Positions 7,293 through 14,200 of a DNA stretch of 16,687 bases are shown one piece after another. The stretch is from Gammaproteobacteria bacterium (GTDB lineage: Bacteria; Pseudomonadota; Gammaproteobacteria; DRJJ01). Under the pieces are notes generated by a model. The model was not told the DNA's origin. It did no database searches and was given only the letters and a program-made list of their open reading frames with translations. Positions within the stretch are counted from its first letter, which is position 1; each line of letters starts with the position of its first letter. The position numbers and the translations under genes are program-made. Where the stretch lies: positions 1 to 16,687 of the forward strand of contig DRJJ01000233.1 of the NCBI GenBank assembly GCA_011052255.1. The letters are read 5' to 3'.

Positions 7293-7766
7293 TTATAGGC
7301 TGGCTACGCAGTTGCTTAACGCGAGCTCCGGCGGGTCTACAGAGAAAGTGAACGGGGATGTTTTTTTCAGTGCGCTCAGACCCAGGATTTGTCGCGTTTT
7401 ACCCGGGAAGACGGCTACCTCAATATCCTTCAGCCAGCAGTTATTACCTATATTCATGGCGCTGATAGAATAGACTTTGACGACCATTCTATCGCCATTG
7501 GCAAGAATGCCTGTTAGATCTTTTACGTAATCAGCTTTCCCCTGCTGTTTAAGGATATCAAGCGTTTCTTCGTTGATGGTGCTGTAACCTGAACCGGTGT
7601 CAACCATCATCTTTACTGGGCCCATTCCCAGAATTTCACCTTTAACATAAAAAGTTGAAGTACCAGTGGTTTCCATACTAATCACAGTAGATGGATCCAC
7701 AGCGACTGCGGCATGACTATATATTAGGGAAGTTACTAATACGAGCAGGGTCCGGGAAAAGGTCAT
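7293..7766 (-). CDS. secreted single-domain retropepsin-like aspartic protease
   Basis: A 157-residue protein with a signal peptide (residues 1-22, cleavage likely after HAAVA). The catalytic motif is MMVDTGSGYSTI, with Asp56 in DTGS, and the paired hydrophobic-Gly motif is QILGLSAL (126-133), the two hallmarks of clan AA proteases. The family (bacterial TIGR02281/gag-asp-like) is half the size of pepsin, so the active enzyme should be a homodimer with one Asp from each chain. Cys110 and Cys153 could form a disulfide, consistent with a periplasmic location. The ribosome site is weak (AAGAG about 9 bases upstream). The substrate is unknown. The product converges on the EF-hand gene; no operon partner is visible. 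Confidence 0.85.
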   Translation of the reverse strand: MTFSRTLLVLVTSLIYSHAAVAVDPSTVISMETTGTSTFYVKGEILGMGPVKMMVDTGSGYSTINEETLDILKQQGKADYVKDLTGILANGDRMVVKVYSISAMNIGNNCWLKDIEVAVFPGKTRQILGLSALKKTSPFTFSVDPPELALSNCVASL

Positions 7767-7838
7767 AAGTGATACTCTTATTTGTAAGGGCTATTAAAAT
7801 ATCTAATGCGCTTAAGTAAATCCTACCATAAAAAAAAC

Positions 7839-7848
7839 CCACATGTGG
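7839..7848. repeat. 10-bp perfect palindrome CCACATGTGG
   Basis: Perfect dyad CCACATGTGG. On the minus strand it is followed by a GTTTTTTT run (7838-7831). It lies about 75 bases before the start codon of the aspartic protease. It may be an operator within that gene's promoter or a weak terminator-like element. Confidence 0.45.
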
Positions 7849-7900
7849 AACACAACTTTCTTATCCAGGTAGCCTTCTATTCTGTTGGCAATTGACCGGA

Positions 7901-7914
7901 ATATTCATGAATAT
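7901..7914. repeat. 14-bp perfect palindrome ATATTCATGAATAT
   Basis: A perfect 14-base dyad, nearly extended by CCG on the left and CGG on the right (7897-7917 region). The size and symmetry would suit a dimeric regulator, which is inference. Confidence 0.45.
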
Positions 7915-7951
7915 CGGCTTTTTTGAGCTGAGCTTGACCAAATCTTCGTGT

Positions 7952-7975
7952 ATTCAGCTATAAACAGAGCTGAAT
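7952..7975. repeat. inverted repeat ATTCAGCT-N8-AGCTGAAT
   Basis: Two perfect 8-base arms (7952-7959 and 7968-7975) around ATAAACAG. It can form a DNA dyad or RNA hairpin. No T-run follows on either strand. Confidence 0.5.
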
Positions 7976-8089
7976 GTGCATGATTTCTCAGTTTAAACAA
8001 TTAGATGCAGAGTCTATCCAAATAACGTGGTTTGTGCGTGATTGGTTGCAGGTGGTTATAGACAGGCCTGGCACAGAACTGCGGCATAA

Positions 8090-8110
8090 TACCATCTATT
8101 ATATATGGTA
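8090..8110. repeat. small hairpin TACCAT-N9-ATGGTA
   Basis: Arms TACCAT and ATGGTA, 6 bp, around an AT-rich loop. Weak on its own; recorded because it is one of several dyads in this gene-free stretch. Confidence 0.3.
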
Positions 8111-8231
8111 AATATTCACAACGAGCTTGCTCATTGGATAGCCTTTATAATTCTGGTTAATAAAAAAGTTAATGACTATGGTAAGAAGATACAAGTAAGA
8201 CAGAACTTGAGACACGCTAGTGGTGGATGTT

Positions 8232-8514
8232 TTACACATACCAGCTTTCTGCGAATTTTTCAGTTTTATTGAGTTTGTTAATCACCCATTCCAAATCAGG
8301 TAGCATCACCAGCGCGTCATCAATTTATGAAATTATTCAGCGCGCTTTCAAAAATTTCCAATACGGATTTCTGCACGGGCGGATTATCAACCTGGGAATA
8401 CGGGTAGATGCGCATGACATCTTTCACCGCTCTCACTGTTGCAGCAATGTCGCCATCAACGACAAAGCGAAGCAAGAAATATTTTATAACAGCGATAATA
8501 CTTACAAAAATGGC
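8232..8514 (-). pseudogene. remnant of a DUF1254-like protein (C-terminal part), frameshifted
   Basis: On the minus strand one frame (8514-8320) reads through LLRFVVDGDIAATVRAVKDV and RIYPYSQVDNPPVQKSVLEI to a stop at 8322-8320. A +1 frame then continues at once with DDALVMLPDLEWVINK and ends at 8234-8232. The codon choice looks coding and the order R-x-x-V-D-G-D, then IYPYSQxDNPP, matches the stretch of DUF1254 proteins after the central beta-sandwich. An in-frame stop at 8517-8515 closes the frame upstream and I find no continuation, so the N-terminal part is gone or too decayed to read. DUF1254 proteins are often found near 'neuromedin U'-type transporter genes, and such a gene follows at 8785 on the other strand. 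Assignment is by recall of the family pattern. Confidence 0.45.
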
Positions 8515-8705
8515 TTAACAGAAAGTCAGCAGATACCACATCGCCTTCATACACAAAAAAACGGTTTTTGATTCAAGATTGAATGGCTTCACCTTACTGG
8601 ACTTTCAAACTTGTGCGTGTGTGTTTAATCTGTTTTAAATAACGACGTGCACCAGATTGGTTTTGGCGCATAAAGATAAGTAATTTTTGCATCCTTAACT
8701 AAGGT

Positions 8706-8733
8706 TTGAAATTTAATAAAAACACTATAGTAT
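8706..8733 (+). promoter_or_regulatory. candidate promoter for the 8785 gene
   Basis: TTGAAA (8706-8711) and TAGTAT (8728-8733) with a 16-base spacer, in AT-rich DNA, about 50 bases before the GTG at 8785. Plausible for sigma-70 but unproven. Confidence 0.35.
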
Positions 8734-8784
8734 TGGCCTTCGGGGAAACAATAGAAATCGACTTACATCAGCATAAAAAGCACT

Positions 8785-9651
8785 GTGTCTACCAACCCTC
8801 AAAGCGATAACTACATGGAAGCTTACCAGCTGCCCGAGCTCGGTACACAGTTTGATATGACCCGGCTCGAAAATCCAACTATTGGCAGGGAGGCAAGCCA
8901 GGCAGTTTATATGGGAATTGCCCAGTTTCCAAAGAAGCTTAATACTGAGTGGAACCTGATCAACCGTGTTATCTGGACCGTGCCGAGCGTGCCATTGGAC
9001 CAGGGCAAGATAGATGATTACGATATTAGCCTCGGCCCGGGTGGGGGTTTACTACCACCTGGTAGCGGTTTGCTGCCCCCGATTGATCTGTTTGATGGGC
9101 GTACTACCGGACTTGGTGATATGTTTTACGTCGGTCTGTTTTCTCCCTCAAAACCCATTGATGTTGAAGGCGGTGGCAAAATTGTCTGGGGTGCCGGATT
9201 TGATATAGGTCTGCCAACGGCGAGTGAGGATATTCTGGGTACCGGTAAGTGGACAGGAGGGCCTTCGTTGCTGGGTGTCTATCTGGGTCCGAAATGGAAA
9301 GTCGGCGCACTGGCAACTCAATATTGGGACTTCGCGGGTGATGATGACCGTGGCAGTATCAATATGACCAACCTTCAGTACTTTATTTTCTACAGTATTG
9401 ATGATGTATCTTCGATTGGTGCCGCACCGAACATTATATGCAACTGGGAGCAGACCAATGACAACCGCTGTACCGTTCCGATCGGTATTGGCTATAACAC
9501 AACCGTACAGATGGGTAAGGTGCCGGTTCGTATGGGTATTGAGGTACATTATTCTGTGGTTCAGCCCGATGATATACCTGGATCGGCATGGAATGTTCGT
9601 GTGTTTTTTATACCCGGAGTGCCGTCTGCACTGTTTGACTGGATGCAGTAG
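8785..9651 (+). CDS. outer-membrane transporter-like ('neuromedin U' type) protein, apparently lacking its signal peptide
   Basis: A 288-residue frame from a GTG codon. From about residue 50 it follows the family commonly labelled 'transporter' or 'neuromedin U' in bacterial genomes: EWNLINRVIWTVPSVP, GLGDMFYVGLFSP, GAGFDIGLPTASEDILG, GKWTGGPSLLGVYLG, YWDFAGDDDRG, FIFYSIDDV, IICNWE, TVPIGIG, VHYSVVQPDD and a closing aromatic/hydrophobic strand. These are beta-barrel strands with turns, expected in the outer membrane. However, the N-terminus has no signal peptide, the frame is closed 30 bases upstream by TAG (8752-8754), and neither the GTG nor the ATG at 8815 has a ribosome site. Intact relatives start with a Sec signal. 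The gene may be 5'-truncated and non-functional, which fits the neighbouring DUF1254-like remnant. Confidence 0.7.
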   Translation: MSTNPQSDNYMEAYQLPELGTQFDMTRLENPTIGREASQAVYMGIAQFPKKLNTEWNLINRVIWTVPSVPLDQGKIDDYDISLGPGGGLLPPGSGLLPPIDLFDGRTTGLGDMFYVGLFSPSKPIDVEGGGKIVWGAGFDIGLPTASEDILGTGKWTGGPSLLGVYLGPKWKVGALATQYWDFAGDDDRGSINMTNLQYFIFYSIDDVSSIGAAPNIICNWEQTNDNRCTVPIGIGYNTTVQMGKVPVRMGIEVHYSVVQPDDIPGSAWNVRVFFIPGVPSALFDWMQ

Positions 9652-9671
9652 TTACTCCCTGGTTAACTGCA

Positions 9672-9686
9672 GCCTCAGGTTGAGGC
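9672..9686. terminator. GCCTCA-GGT-TGAGGC hairpin between converging genes
   Basis: A perfect 6-bp GC-rich stem with a 3-base loop 20 bases after the stop at 9651. A purine run (AAGAAGG) and not a T-run follows on the plus strand, so termination is only likely, not certain. A 10-base palindrome CTCGGCCGAG (9740-9749) lies further right. Confidence 0.4.
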
Positions 9687-9755
9687 AAGAAGGGTGATAG
9701 CATTGATATGCATGTAGCTGAATGCAGCACAAAGATAGCCTCGGCCGAGAACCAT

Positions 9756-9773
9756 CTGGCTGTCTCTAGCCAG
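9756..9773 (-). terminator. hairpin overlapping the fabB stop codon
   Basis: CTGGCT (9756-9761) and AGCCAG (9768-9773) pair around GTCTCT; the fabB stop (9768-9766 on the minus strand) lies inside. No T-run follows on the minus strand. It could take part in 3'-end formation of fabA-fabB. Confidence 0.35.
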
Positions 9774-10989
9774 TATAACGCTGAACAACCAGGCTGGCAT
9801 TGGTGCCACCAAAGCCGAAGTTGTTAGTCAGGATTGTGTTTAGTTTTACGCCATCCTGTCGTGTGGTGACGATTGGAAAATCTTGTGCACGTTCATCCAG
9901 TTCGGTGATATTAGCAGATGCCTGGATAAAACCGTGTTCCATCATCAGTAGAGAATAGATGGTTTCCTGTGCGCCCGATGCGCCTAGAGAATGACCAGCC
10001 AGTGATTTACTGGAACTGAGTGGGGGTACCTTGTCACCAAATACATTGCGTATGGCTTCCAGTTCTTTTACATCACCCACCGGGGTGCTGGTGCCGTGAG
10101 TATTGATATAGTCTGGGGCAGAGCTGACGGTAGACAACGCCTGTTGCATGCAGCGGGCAGCTCCCTCACCCGATGGGGCAACCATATCAGCACCATCTGA
10201 GGTTGCGCCATAACCGGTTAATTCTGCATAGATGTGTGCACCGCGATTCAGTGCATGTTGTAACTCCTCGATCACCAGTACAGCGCCACCACCGGCAATA
10301 ACAAAGCCATCTCGGGTAGCATCATAGGTACGAGAAGCAGTTTCGGGCGTTTCGTTATACTTGCTCGACAGGGCGCCCATGGCATCAAAGAGCAAGCTCA
10401 GGGACCAGTGCTCCTCTTCACCACCACCGGCAAACACAATATCCTGCTTACCCATCTGGATCTGTTCCATCGCATTACCAATACAATGGGTGCTAGTGGC
10501 ACAGGCAGAGCTGATAGAGTAATTAATGCCTTTAACTTTGAATGGCGTGGCCAGACAGGCCGATGTGGTACTGGCCATGGTTCTCGGCACCATATAAGGG
10601 CCAACCCTCTTAATGCCTCGGCTGCGCAGGATGTCAGCTGCCTCAACCTGGTTGGAGGATGATGCACCGCCCGAGCCCATGATCAGCCCGGTTCGCGTGC
10701 TGGAAACCTGATCGCCTGATAGTCCGGCATCTTCGATAGCCTGTTGCATTGCAATATAGGTGTAGGCCGCAGCATCGCCCATGAAGCGGCGCGCCTTGCG
10801 GTCGATATGATCCTCAATATTGATATCTATAATGCCAGCCACCTGGCTGCGCATACCCATGTCCTGATATGCCTGTTTAAAGTGAATACCGGATTTACCC
10901 TCATACAGGGATGTCAGTACATCCTGTTTGTTGTTACCCAGACAGGAAACTATGCCATAGCCGCTAATTACTACACGTTTCATAACCAT
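9766..10989 (-). CDS. fabB: beta-ketoacyl-ACP synthase I
   Basis: FabB elongates cis-3-decenoyl-ACP and other acyl-ACPs with malonyl-ACP in the cytosol and is essential for unsaturated fatty acid synthesis by the FabA/FabB route. The 407 residues align along their length with E. coli FabB (406). The active-site triad is visible: Cys163 in SSACATS, His298 in NTHGTSTPVGD and His333 in AGHSLGASG, with Lys328 just before it. Other signatures: ISGYGIVSCLGNN, GMRS, GKQDIVFAGGGEE, FGFGGTNA. Two Met codons two residues apart can start the protein; an AGGA lies 4 bases before the first and 10 before the second, so the choice is open. The start lies 6 bases after the fabA stop, so the two form an operon. 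Confidence 0.97.
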   Translation of the reverse strand: MVMKRVVISGYGIVSCLGNNKQDVLTSLYEGKSGIHFKQAYQDMGMRSQVAGIIDINIEDHIDRKARRFMGDAAAYTYIAMQQAIEDAGLSGDQVSSTRTGLIMGSGGASSSNQVEAADILRSRGIKRVGPYMVPRTMASTTSACLATPFKVKGINYSISSACATSTHCIGNAMEQIQMGKQDIVFAGGGEEEHWSLSLLFDAMGALSSKYNETPETASRTYDATRDGFVIAGGGAVLVIEELQHALNRGAHIYAELTGYGATSDGADMVAPSGEGAARCMQQALSTVSSAPDYINTHGTSTPVGDVKELEAIRNVFGDKVPPLSSSKSLAGHSLGASGAQETIYSLLMMEHGFIQASANITELDERAQDFPIVTTRQDGVKLNTILTNNFGFGGTNASLVVQRYTG

Positions 10990-10995
10990 TGGATC

Positions 10996-11511
10996 CTAAT
11001 TCTCATCATCATTTGTAAACAAGCCAACACGTAAATTTTTGGCGTGATAGATTTCTTCGTCACCGCAGACAACCTTGCCATCTGCTATACCTAATATCAA
11101 ACCACGTGCAATAACACGTTTTATATCAAGATGATAGCTTATTTCTCCAGCGTCGGGTAATATCTGCCCACTGAATTTTACTTCGCCTACTCCTAATGCG
11201 CGACCTCGGCCGGGATGACCATTCCAGCCCATAAAAAAGCCAACCAGTTGCCACATGGCATCCAGGCCAAGACACCCCGGCATCACCGGGTCTCCCGGGA
11301 AGTGGCATTCAAAAAACCACAAGTCTGGCGTAATATCCAGTTCTGCGATAATTTCCCCTTTGCCGTAGTGGCCCCCTTCATTGGAAATATGTTTGATCCG
11401 ATCCAGCATCAGCATATTCGGTAGCGGCAACTGGGCATTCCCGGGGCCAAAAAGCTCGCCACGCCCGCATTTTAGCAGCTCGTCACGTGTGAAGGAGTTC
11501 TGTTGCGACAT
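10996..11511 (-). CDS. fabA: 3-hydroxydecanoyl-ACP dehydratase/isomerase
   Basis: FabA dehydrates 3-hydroxydecanoyl-ACP and isomerises trans-2- to cis-3-decenoyl-ACP, the branch point to unsaturated fatty acids. I start it at 11511 (MSQQNSFTRDELLK), because AAGGT lies 8 bases upstream and this gives 171 residues, against 172 in E. coli, and places the catalytic residues at His70 (ECHFPGDPVMPGC) and Asp84 (LGLDAMWQ), as in E. coli. The longer reading from 11556 adds 15 residues with no family counterpart. Further signatures are GRGELFG, NMLMLDRI, GRALGVGEVKFSGQ and KRVI. It is the first gene of the fabA-fabB operon and divergent from uup. Confidence 0.97.
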   Translation of the reverse strand: MSQQNSFTRDELLKCGRGELFGPGNAQLPLPNMLMLDRIKHISNEGGHYGKGEIIAELDITPDLWFFECHFPGDPVMPGCLGLDAMWQLVGFFMGWNGHPGRGRALGVGEVKFSGQILPDAGEISYHLDIKRVIARGLILGIADGKVVCGDEEIYHAKNLRVGLFTNDDEN

Positions 11512-11556
11512 GAATAATACCTTAGTTTGTCCATGGATCGGATTGATCTGGGGCAT

Positions 11557-11564
11557 ATTGTATA
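11557..11564 (-). promoter_or_regulatory. possible -10 region of fabA
   Basis: TATACAAT on the minus strand, about 45 bases before the fabA start, resembles an extended -10 box. No TTGACA-like -35 stands at the right distance, as is common for activator-dependent promoters. fabA in E. coli is activated by FadR, but no full FadR site is recognisable here. Confidence 0.3.
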
Positions 11565-11637
11565 CGGTTTAGCGGGTAGACTGCTATTGGAATGCTTAAT
11601 TTGCCTGTTTGAACTATTTATTGGTCGTAATATCCAC

Positions 11638-11649
11638 ACTGACGTCAGT
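11638..11649. promoter_or_regulatory. 12-bp palindrome ACTGACGTCAGT upstream of uup
   Basis: A perfect 12-base dyad located 8 bases before a TATAAT (11657-11662), that is, across the -35 position of the likely uup promoter. That position suits a repressor or activator site. No regulator is recognised. Confidence 0.45.
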
Positions 11650-11656
11650 CAGGCTA

Positions 11657-11662
11657 TATAAT
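11657..11662 (+). promoter_or_regulatory. -10 box of the uup promoter
   Basis: Perfect TATAAT; no good -35 at 16-18 bases. The start of transcription would fall near 11669, so the leader is about 30 nt. It would begin with the small stem TTAACC (11675-11680) / GGTTAA (11684-11689), which could affect initiation of translation, as only a weak AGG precedes the ATG at 11700. Confidence 0.45.
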
Positions 11663-11699
11663 ACGGTTCGCATATTAACCGCAGGTTAACGACAGCATT

Positions 11700-13598
11700 A
11701 TGACTCCAGTACTAACCTTGAAAAATATCTCCCTCAGCTACGGTCATGTGGCCCTGCTGGATCGTGTAGAAATGGCCATTGAGCCGGGTGAACGACTCTG
11801 TCTGGTCGGCCGCAATGGTACGGGAAAAACCAGCCTGTTAAAGATTCTGTTTGGCGAGGTGCCTGCAGATGAAGGCGAACGCTGGTTACGCGCAGGCCTG
11901 CGCGTCGCGCGTCTGGAGCAGGAACTGCCGCAATCAAGCCAGGGTAGCGTGTACGATGTGGTTGCCGACGGGCTGGGCCGATTAGGCCAGGTGATACGTG
12001 ATTACCATCATGCCATCCAGGCACTGGAACATGACCATAGTGAGCAGCAGATAATGCGGGTTTCAGATTTACAGCACGACCTGGAGGCAGCCGATGGCTG
12101 GCGCTTTGAGCAACGTATAGATGAAATGCTAACCAAGATGGGCTTGCCGGCAGACCAGGAAATATCCAGCCTGTCGGGTGGCATGCAACGGCGCGTATTG
12201 CTGGCCAGGGCGCTGGTGACGGACCCGGAACTGTTGTTACTGGATGAACCAACCAATCACCTGGATATCGAGGGCATTACCTGGCTGGAAGAGTATTTGT
12301 TTGGCTATAACGGTGCGCTGATATTCATTACCCATGACCGCGCCTTTCTGCAAAATATGGCAACACGGATACTGGAGCTGGATCGGGGCGACCTGACATC
12401 CTGGCCCGGCAACTATGCTAATTACCTGACCCGGCGCGAAGAGCGTCTGGCAGCAGAGGCTAGCCAGAATGCCCGCTTTGACAAAAAACTGGCCCAGGAA
12501 GAAGTCTGGATACGCCAGGGCATCAAGGCACGCAGAACCCGTAACGAAGGCCGGGTGAGGGCACTCAAGTCATTAAGAGAGAGCCGCCAGTCCAGAAGGG
12601 ATGTGCAGGGCAAGGTGCGTCTGAACCTTGAAACAGCAGAGTCTTCCGGCAAAATAGTGGCTGAAGTTGAAAATATCAGCGTGGGTTATGAAGGTAAAAT
12701 ACTGATCAAGGATTTTTCGACCCGCATCATGCGCGGTGATCGCATCGGTATCATTGGCCCCAACGGGGTGGGTAAAACCACATTGATTCGTACCCTGTTA
12801 GGCGAATTAAAGCCCGAGTCCGGTCGGGTAAAGTCAGGAAGTAAATTACAGGTCGCCTATTTCGACCAGACCCGTGCCCAACTGGACCCGGAAAAAACCG
12901 TTATAGACAACCTTAATCAGGGTAGCGATATGGTTACGGTTAATGGCAGGGAGACACATGTCATCAGCTACCTGCAAAACTTCCTGTTCGCACCCGACCG
13001 GGCCCGATCACCGGTTAAATCGCTATCGGGTGGTGAGCGCAATCGCCTGTTACTGGCGCGCCTGTTCACGCGTCCGGCCAATGTACTGGTAATGGACGAA
13101 CCGACCAATGATCTGGATGTCGAGACCCTGGAATTGCTGGAAGAATTATTATGCGAGTATGACGGCACCCTGTTGCTGGTCAGTCATGACCGGGCATTTC
13201 TGGACAGTGTTGTGACCAGTACCATTGTGTTTGAGGGGAATGGCAAGCTGGGTGAGTATGTGGGTGGTTATCAGGACTGGTACGATTATAATCAGCAGCA
13301 TGGCTCCGCAGTCAAGACAGCTACAAAAAACGAAAAACAATCTACCAGCAAGGCGGCAACGGAATCAGTTAAAAAGTCGGTAAAACTCAGCTATAAAGAT
13401 CAGCGTGAGCTCGATAGTTTGCCGAATAAAATTGAAACACTGGAGTCAGAACAGCAGTCATTAAATGATCAGATCAATGGCCCTTATTTTTACAAACAGG
13501 ACCAGAAAAAGATTGATGAAACCTTGTCTACACTGAGCCGTGTCACCCGTAATCTGGAAGATGCCTACAGTCGCTGGGACGCGCTGGATAACTCATAA
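11700..13598 (+). CDS. uup: ABC-F family ATPase Uup
   Basis: The 632 residues match E. coli Uup (635) in length and order. First ATPase domain: Walker A GRNGTGKT (37-44), signature LSGG (158-161), Walker B LLLDEP with Asp182/Glu183 and HLD. A linker rich in Arg and Lys (about 245-305, including WIRQGIKARRTRNEGRVRAL) is the P-site-tRNA-interaction-type linker of ABC-F proteins. Second ATPase domain: Walker A GPNGVGKT (353-360), LSGGERNR (442-449), Walker B MDEPTNDLD (Asp466/Glu467). A basic linker and a C-terminal coiled coil (about 560-630), which binds DNA in E. coli Uup, complete the protein. No membrane segment is present, so it is not a transporter. ABC-F proteins act on the ribosome; E. 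coli Uup also affects transposon excision and ribosome function. It is transcribed away from fabA. Confidence 0.95.
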   Translation: MTPVLTLKNISLSYGHVALLDRVEMAIEPGERLCLVGRNGTGKTSLLKILFGEVPADEGERWLRAGLRVARLEQELPQSSQGSVYDVVADGLGRLGQVIRDYHHAIQALEHDHSEQQIMRVSDLQHDLEAADGWRFEQRIDEMLTKMGLPADQEISSLSGGMQRRVLLARALVTDPELLLLDEPTNHLDIEGITWLEEYLFGYNGALIFITHDRAFLQNMATRILELDRGDLTSWPGNYANYLTRREERLAAEASQNARFDKKLAQEEVWIRQGIKARRTRNEGRVRALKSLRESRQSRRDVQGKVRLNLETAESSGKIVAEVENISVGYEGKILIKDFSTRIMRGDRIGIIGPNGVGKTTLIRTLLGELKPESGRVKSGSKLQVAYFDQTRAQLDPEKTVIDNLNQGSDMVTVNGRETHVISYLQNFLFAPDRARSPVKSLSGGERNRLLLARLFTRPANVLVMDEPTNDLDVETLELLEELLCEYDGTLLLVSHDRAFLDSVVTSTIVFEGNGKLGEYVGGYQDWYDYNQQHGSAVKTATKNEKQSTSKAATESVKKSVKLSYKDQRELDSLPNKIETLESEQQSLNDQINGPYFYKQDQKKIDETLSTLSRVTRNLEDAYSRWDALDNS

Positions 13599-13604
13599 AT
13601 CAGT

Positions 13605-13672
13605 TTGTCGCCTGTATTCTGATCGAAATCATAAACCTGATCAGAACCTAATGGCACTATCTTAAGCGACAA
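13605..13672. repeat. nested inverted repeats after uup
   Basis: Outer arms TTGTCGC (13605-13611) and GCGACAA (13666-13672) enclose a perfect 8-bp pair TTCTGATC (13617-13624) / GATCAGAA (13639-13646) with a 14-base loop. It begins 7 bases after the uup stop and probably forms the 3' end of its mRNA, but no T-run is present. Confidence 0.5.
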
Positions 13673-13762
13673 TCAAACAGACTATATCCATTCCATGTCC
13701 GGCGCTTCACGCATCATCGTCTATGGTTGCATTTCAACGGTATTTTGGTTAGTTAACGGGTC

Positions 13763-13808
13763 AGCAGGGTTTATCTTAAGTAATTACCATTATGATCAGA
13801 ACCCTGCT
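13763..13808. terminator. possible 3' stem of the patatin pseudogene
   Basis: AGCAGGGTT (13763-13771) and AACCCTGCT (13800-13808) are perfect 9-base arms with a 28-base loop; the right arm reaches into the stop codon of the minus-strand gene. The long loop and lack of a T-run make this a weak call. Confidence 0.3.
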
Positions 13809-14200
13809 CAGAACCAGGGCGAACCCACAAACAGGTAAAGACTCTTCTCGCCACCCTCGGCAGCACCAATCGCAAGATACACCGGGCCGATGGGAGTATC
13901 AGCCCCCAGGAACATGCTACCTGCAGTCAGTGTGTTATCAAAGTCTATCTCACTTGTATCTTGCCAGGTGTTCCCCAGCTCCAGTGTTGCGCCGACATAA
14001 GTGCTGAAGAAACGTGATTTACTCAACTTGTGTATATAACCGGCCAGCAACAGGCCGCTGTGTTGACCGCTGAGCTGATTTAGCTGCAGTCCGGACAGGT
14101 TCAGGAAGCCACCGAGTGCGAACGCATTCTGGATTAAACCGAAATTATCAATTGTGGTGTTGAAAGTGCTGCGAAGTAATATTGAGCCGCTACGAACAGG
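13808..14200 (-). pseudogene. C-terminal barrel fragment of the broken patatin/BamA-type gene
   Basis: After the frameshift near 14194-14215 the frame reads SGSILLRSTFNTTIDNFG, then GLQLNQLSGQHSG and on to LGADTPIGPVYLAIGAAEGG and FVGSPWF. This matches the last part of the copy at 16126-16687 (LLLGASYNTTF, GLQLNQLSGQHSG, LGADTPIGPVYVAVGAAEGG, FVGPPWF) almost residue for residue. It is the final strands of the 16-stranded BamA/TamA-like barrel, with the terminal Phe. If one base is restored near 14200 the length equals that of the intact copy. Confidence 0.85.

Larger units (their letters stand above)
7767..8231. other. AT-rich region with several palindromes, no gene
   Basis: No convincing gene is seen here. 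A 45-codon plus-strand frame (7974-8111) lacks a ribosome site. The region holds several perfect inverted repeats, listed separately. The promoter of the aspartic protease must lie at its left end; a TTGTGT/TATGGT pair with 18-base spacing exists on the minus strand around 7855-7826 and contains the CCACATGTGG palindrome, but it is weak. Confidence 0.45.

Noticed and set aside
7974..8111. 45-codon plus-strand frame
   Set aside because: Protein-like in places but no ribosome site, no promoter and no recognisable family; could be chance or a remnant.
8227..8571. 114-codon plus-strand open frame
   Set aside because: No ribosome site or family resemblance, and the minus strand over the same bases gives a better coding match (DUF1254-like remnant).
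11512..11556. Longer FabA start
   Set aside because: Adds 15 residues absent from the family; the ATG at 11511 has a ribosome site and restores His70/Asp84 numbering.
11600..11610. GCCTGTT resembling half of a FadR site near fabA
   Set aside because: Only one half-site matches and no symmetric partner is present; too little to call.
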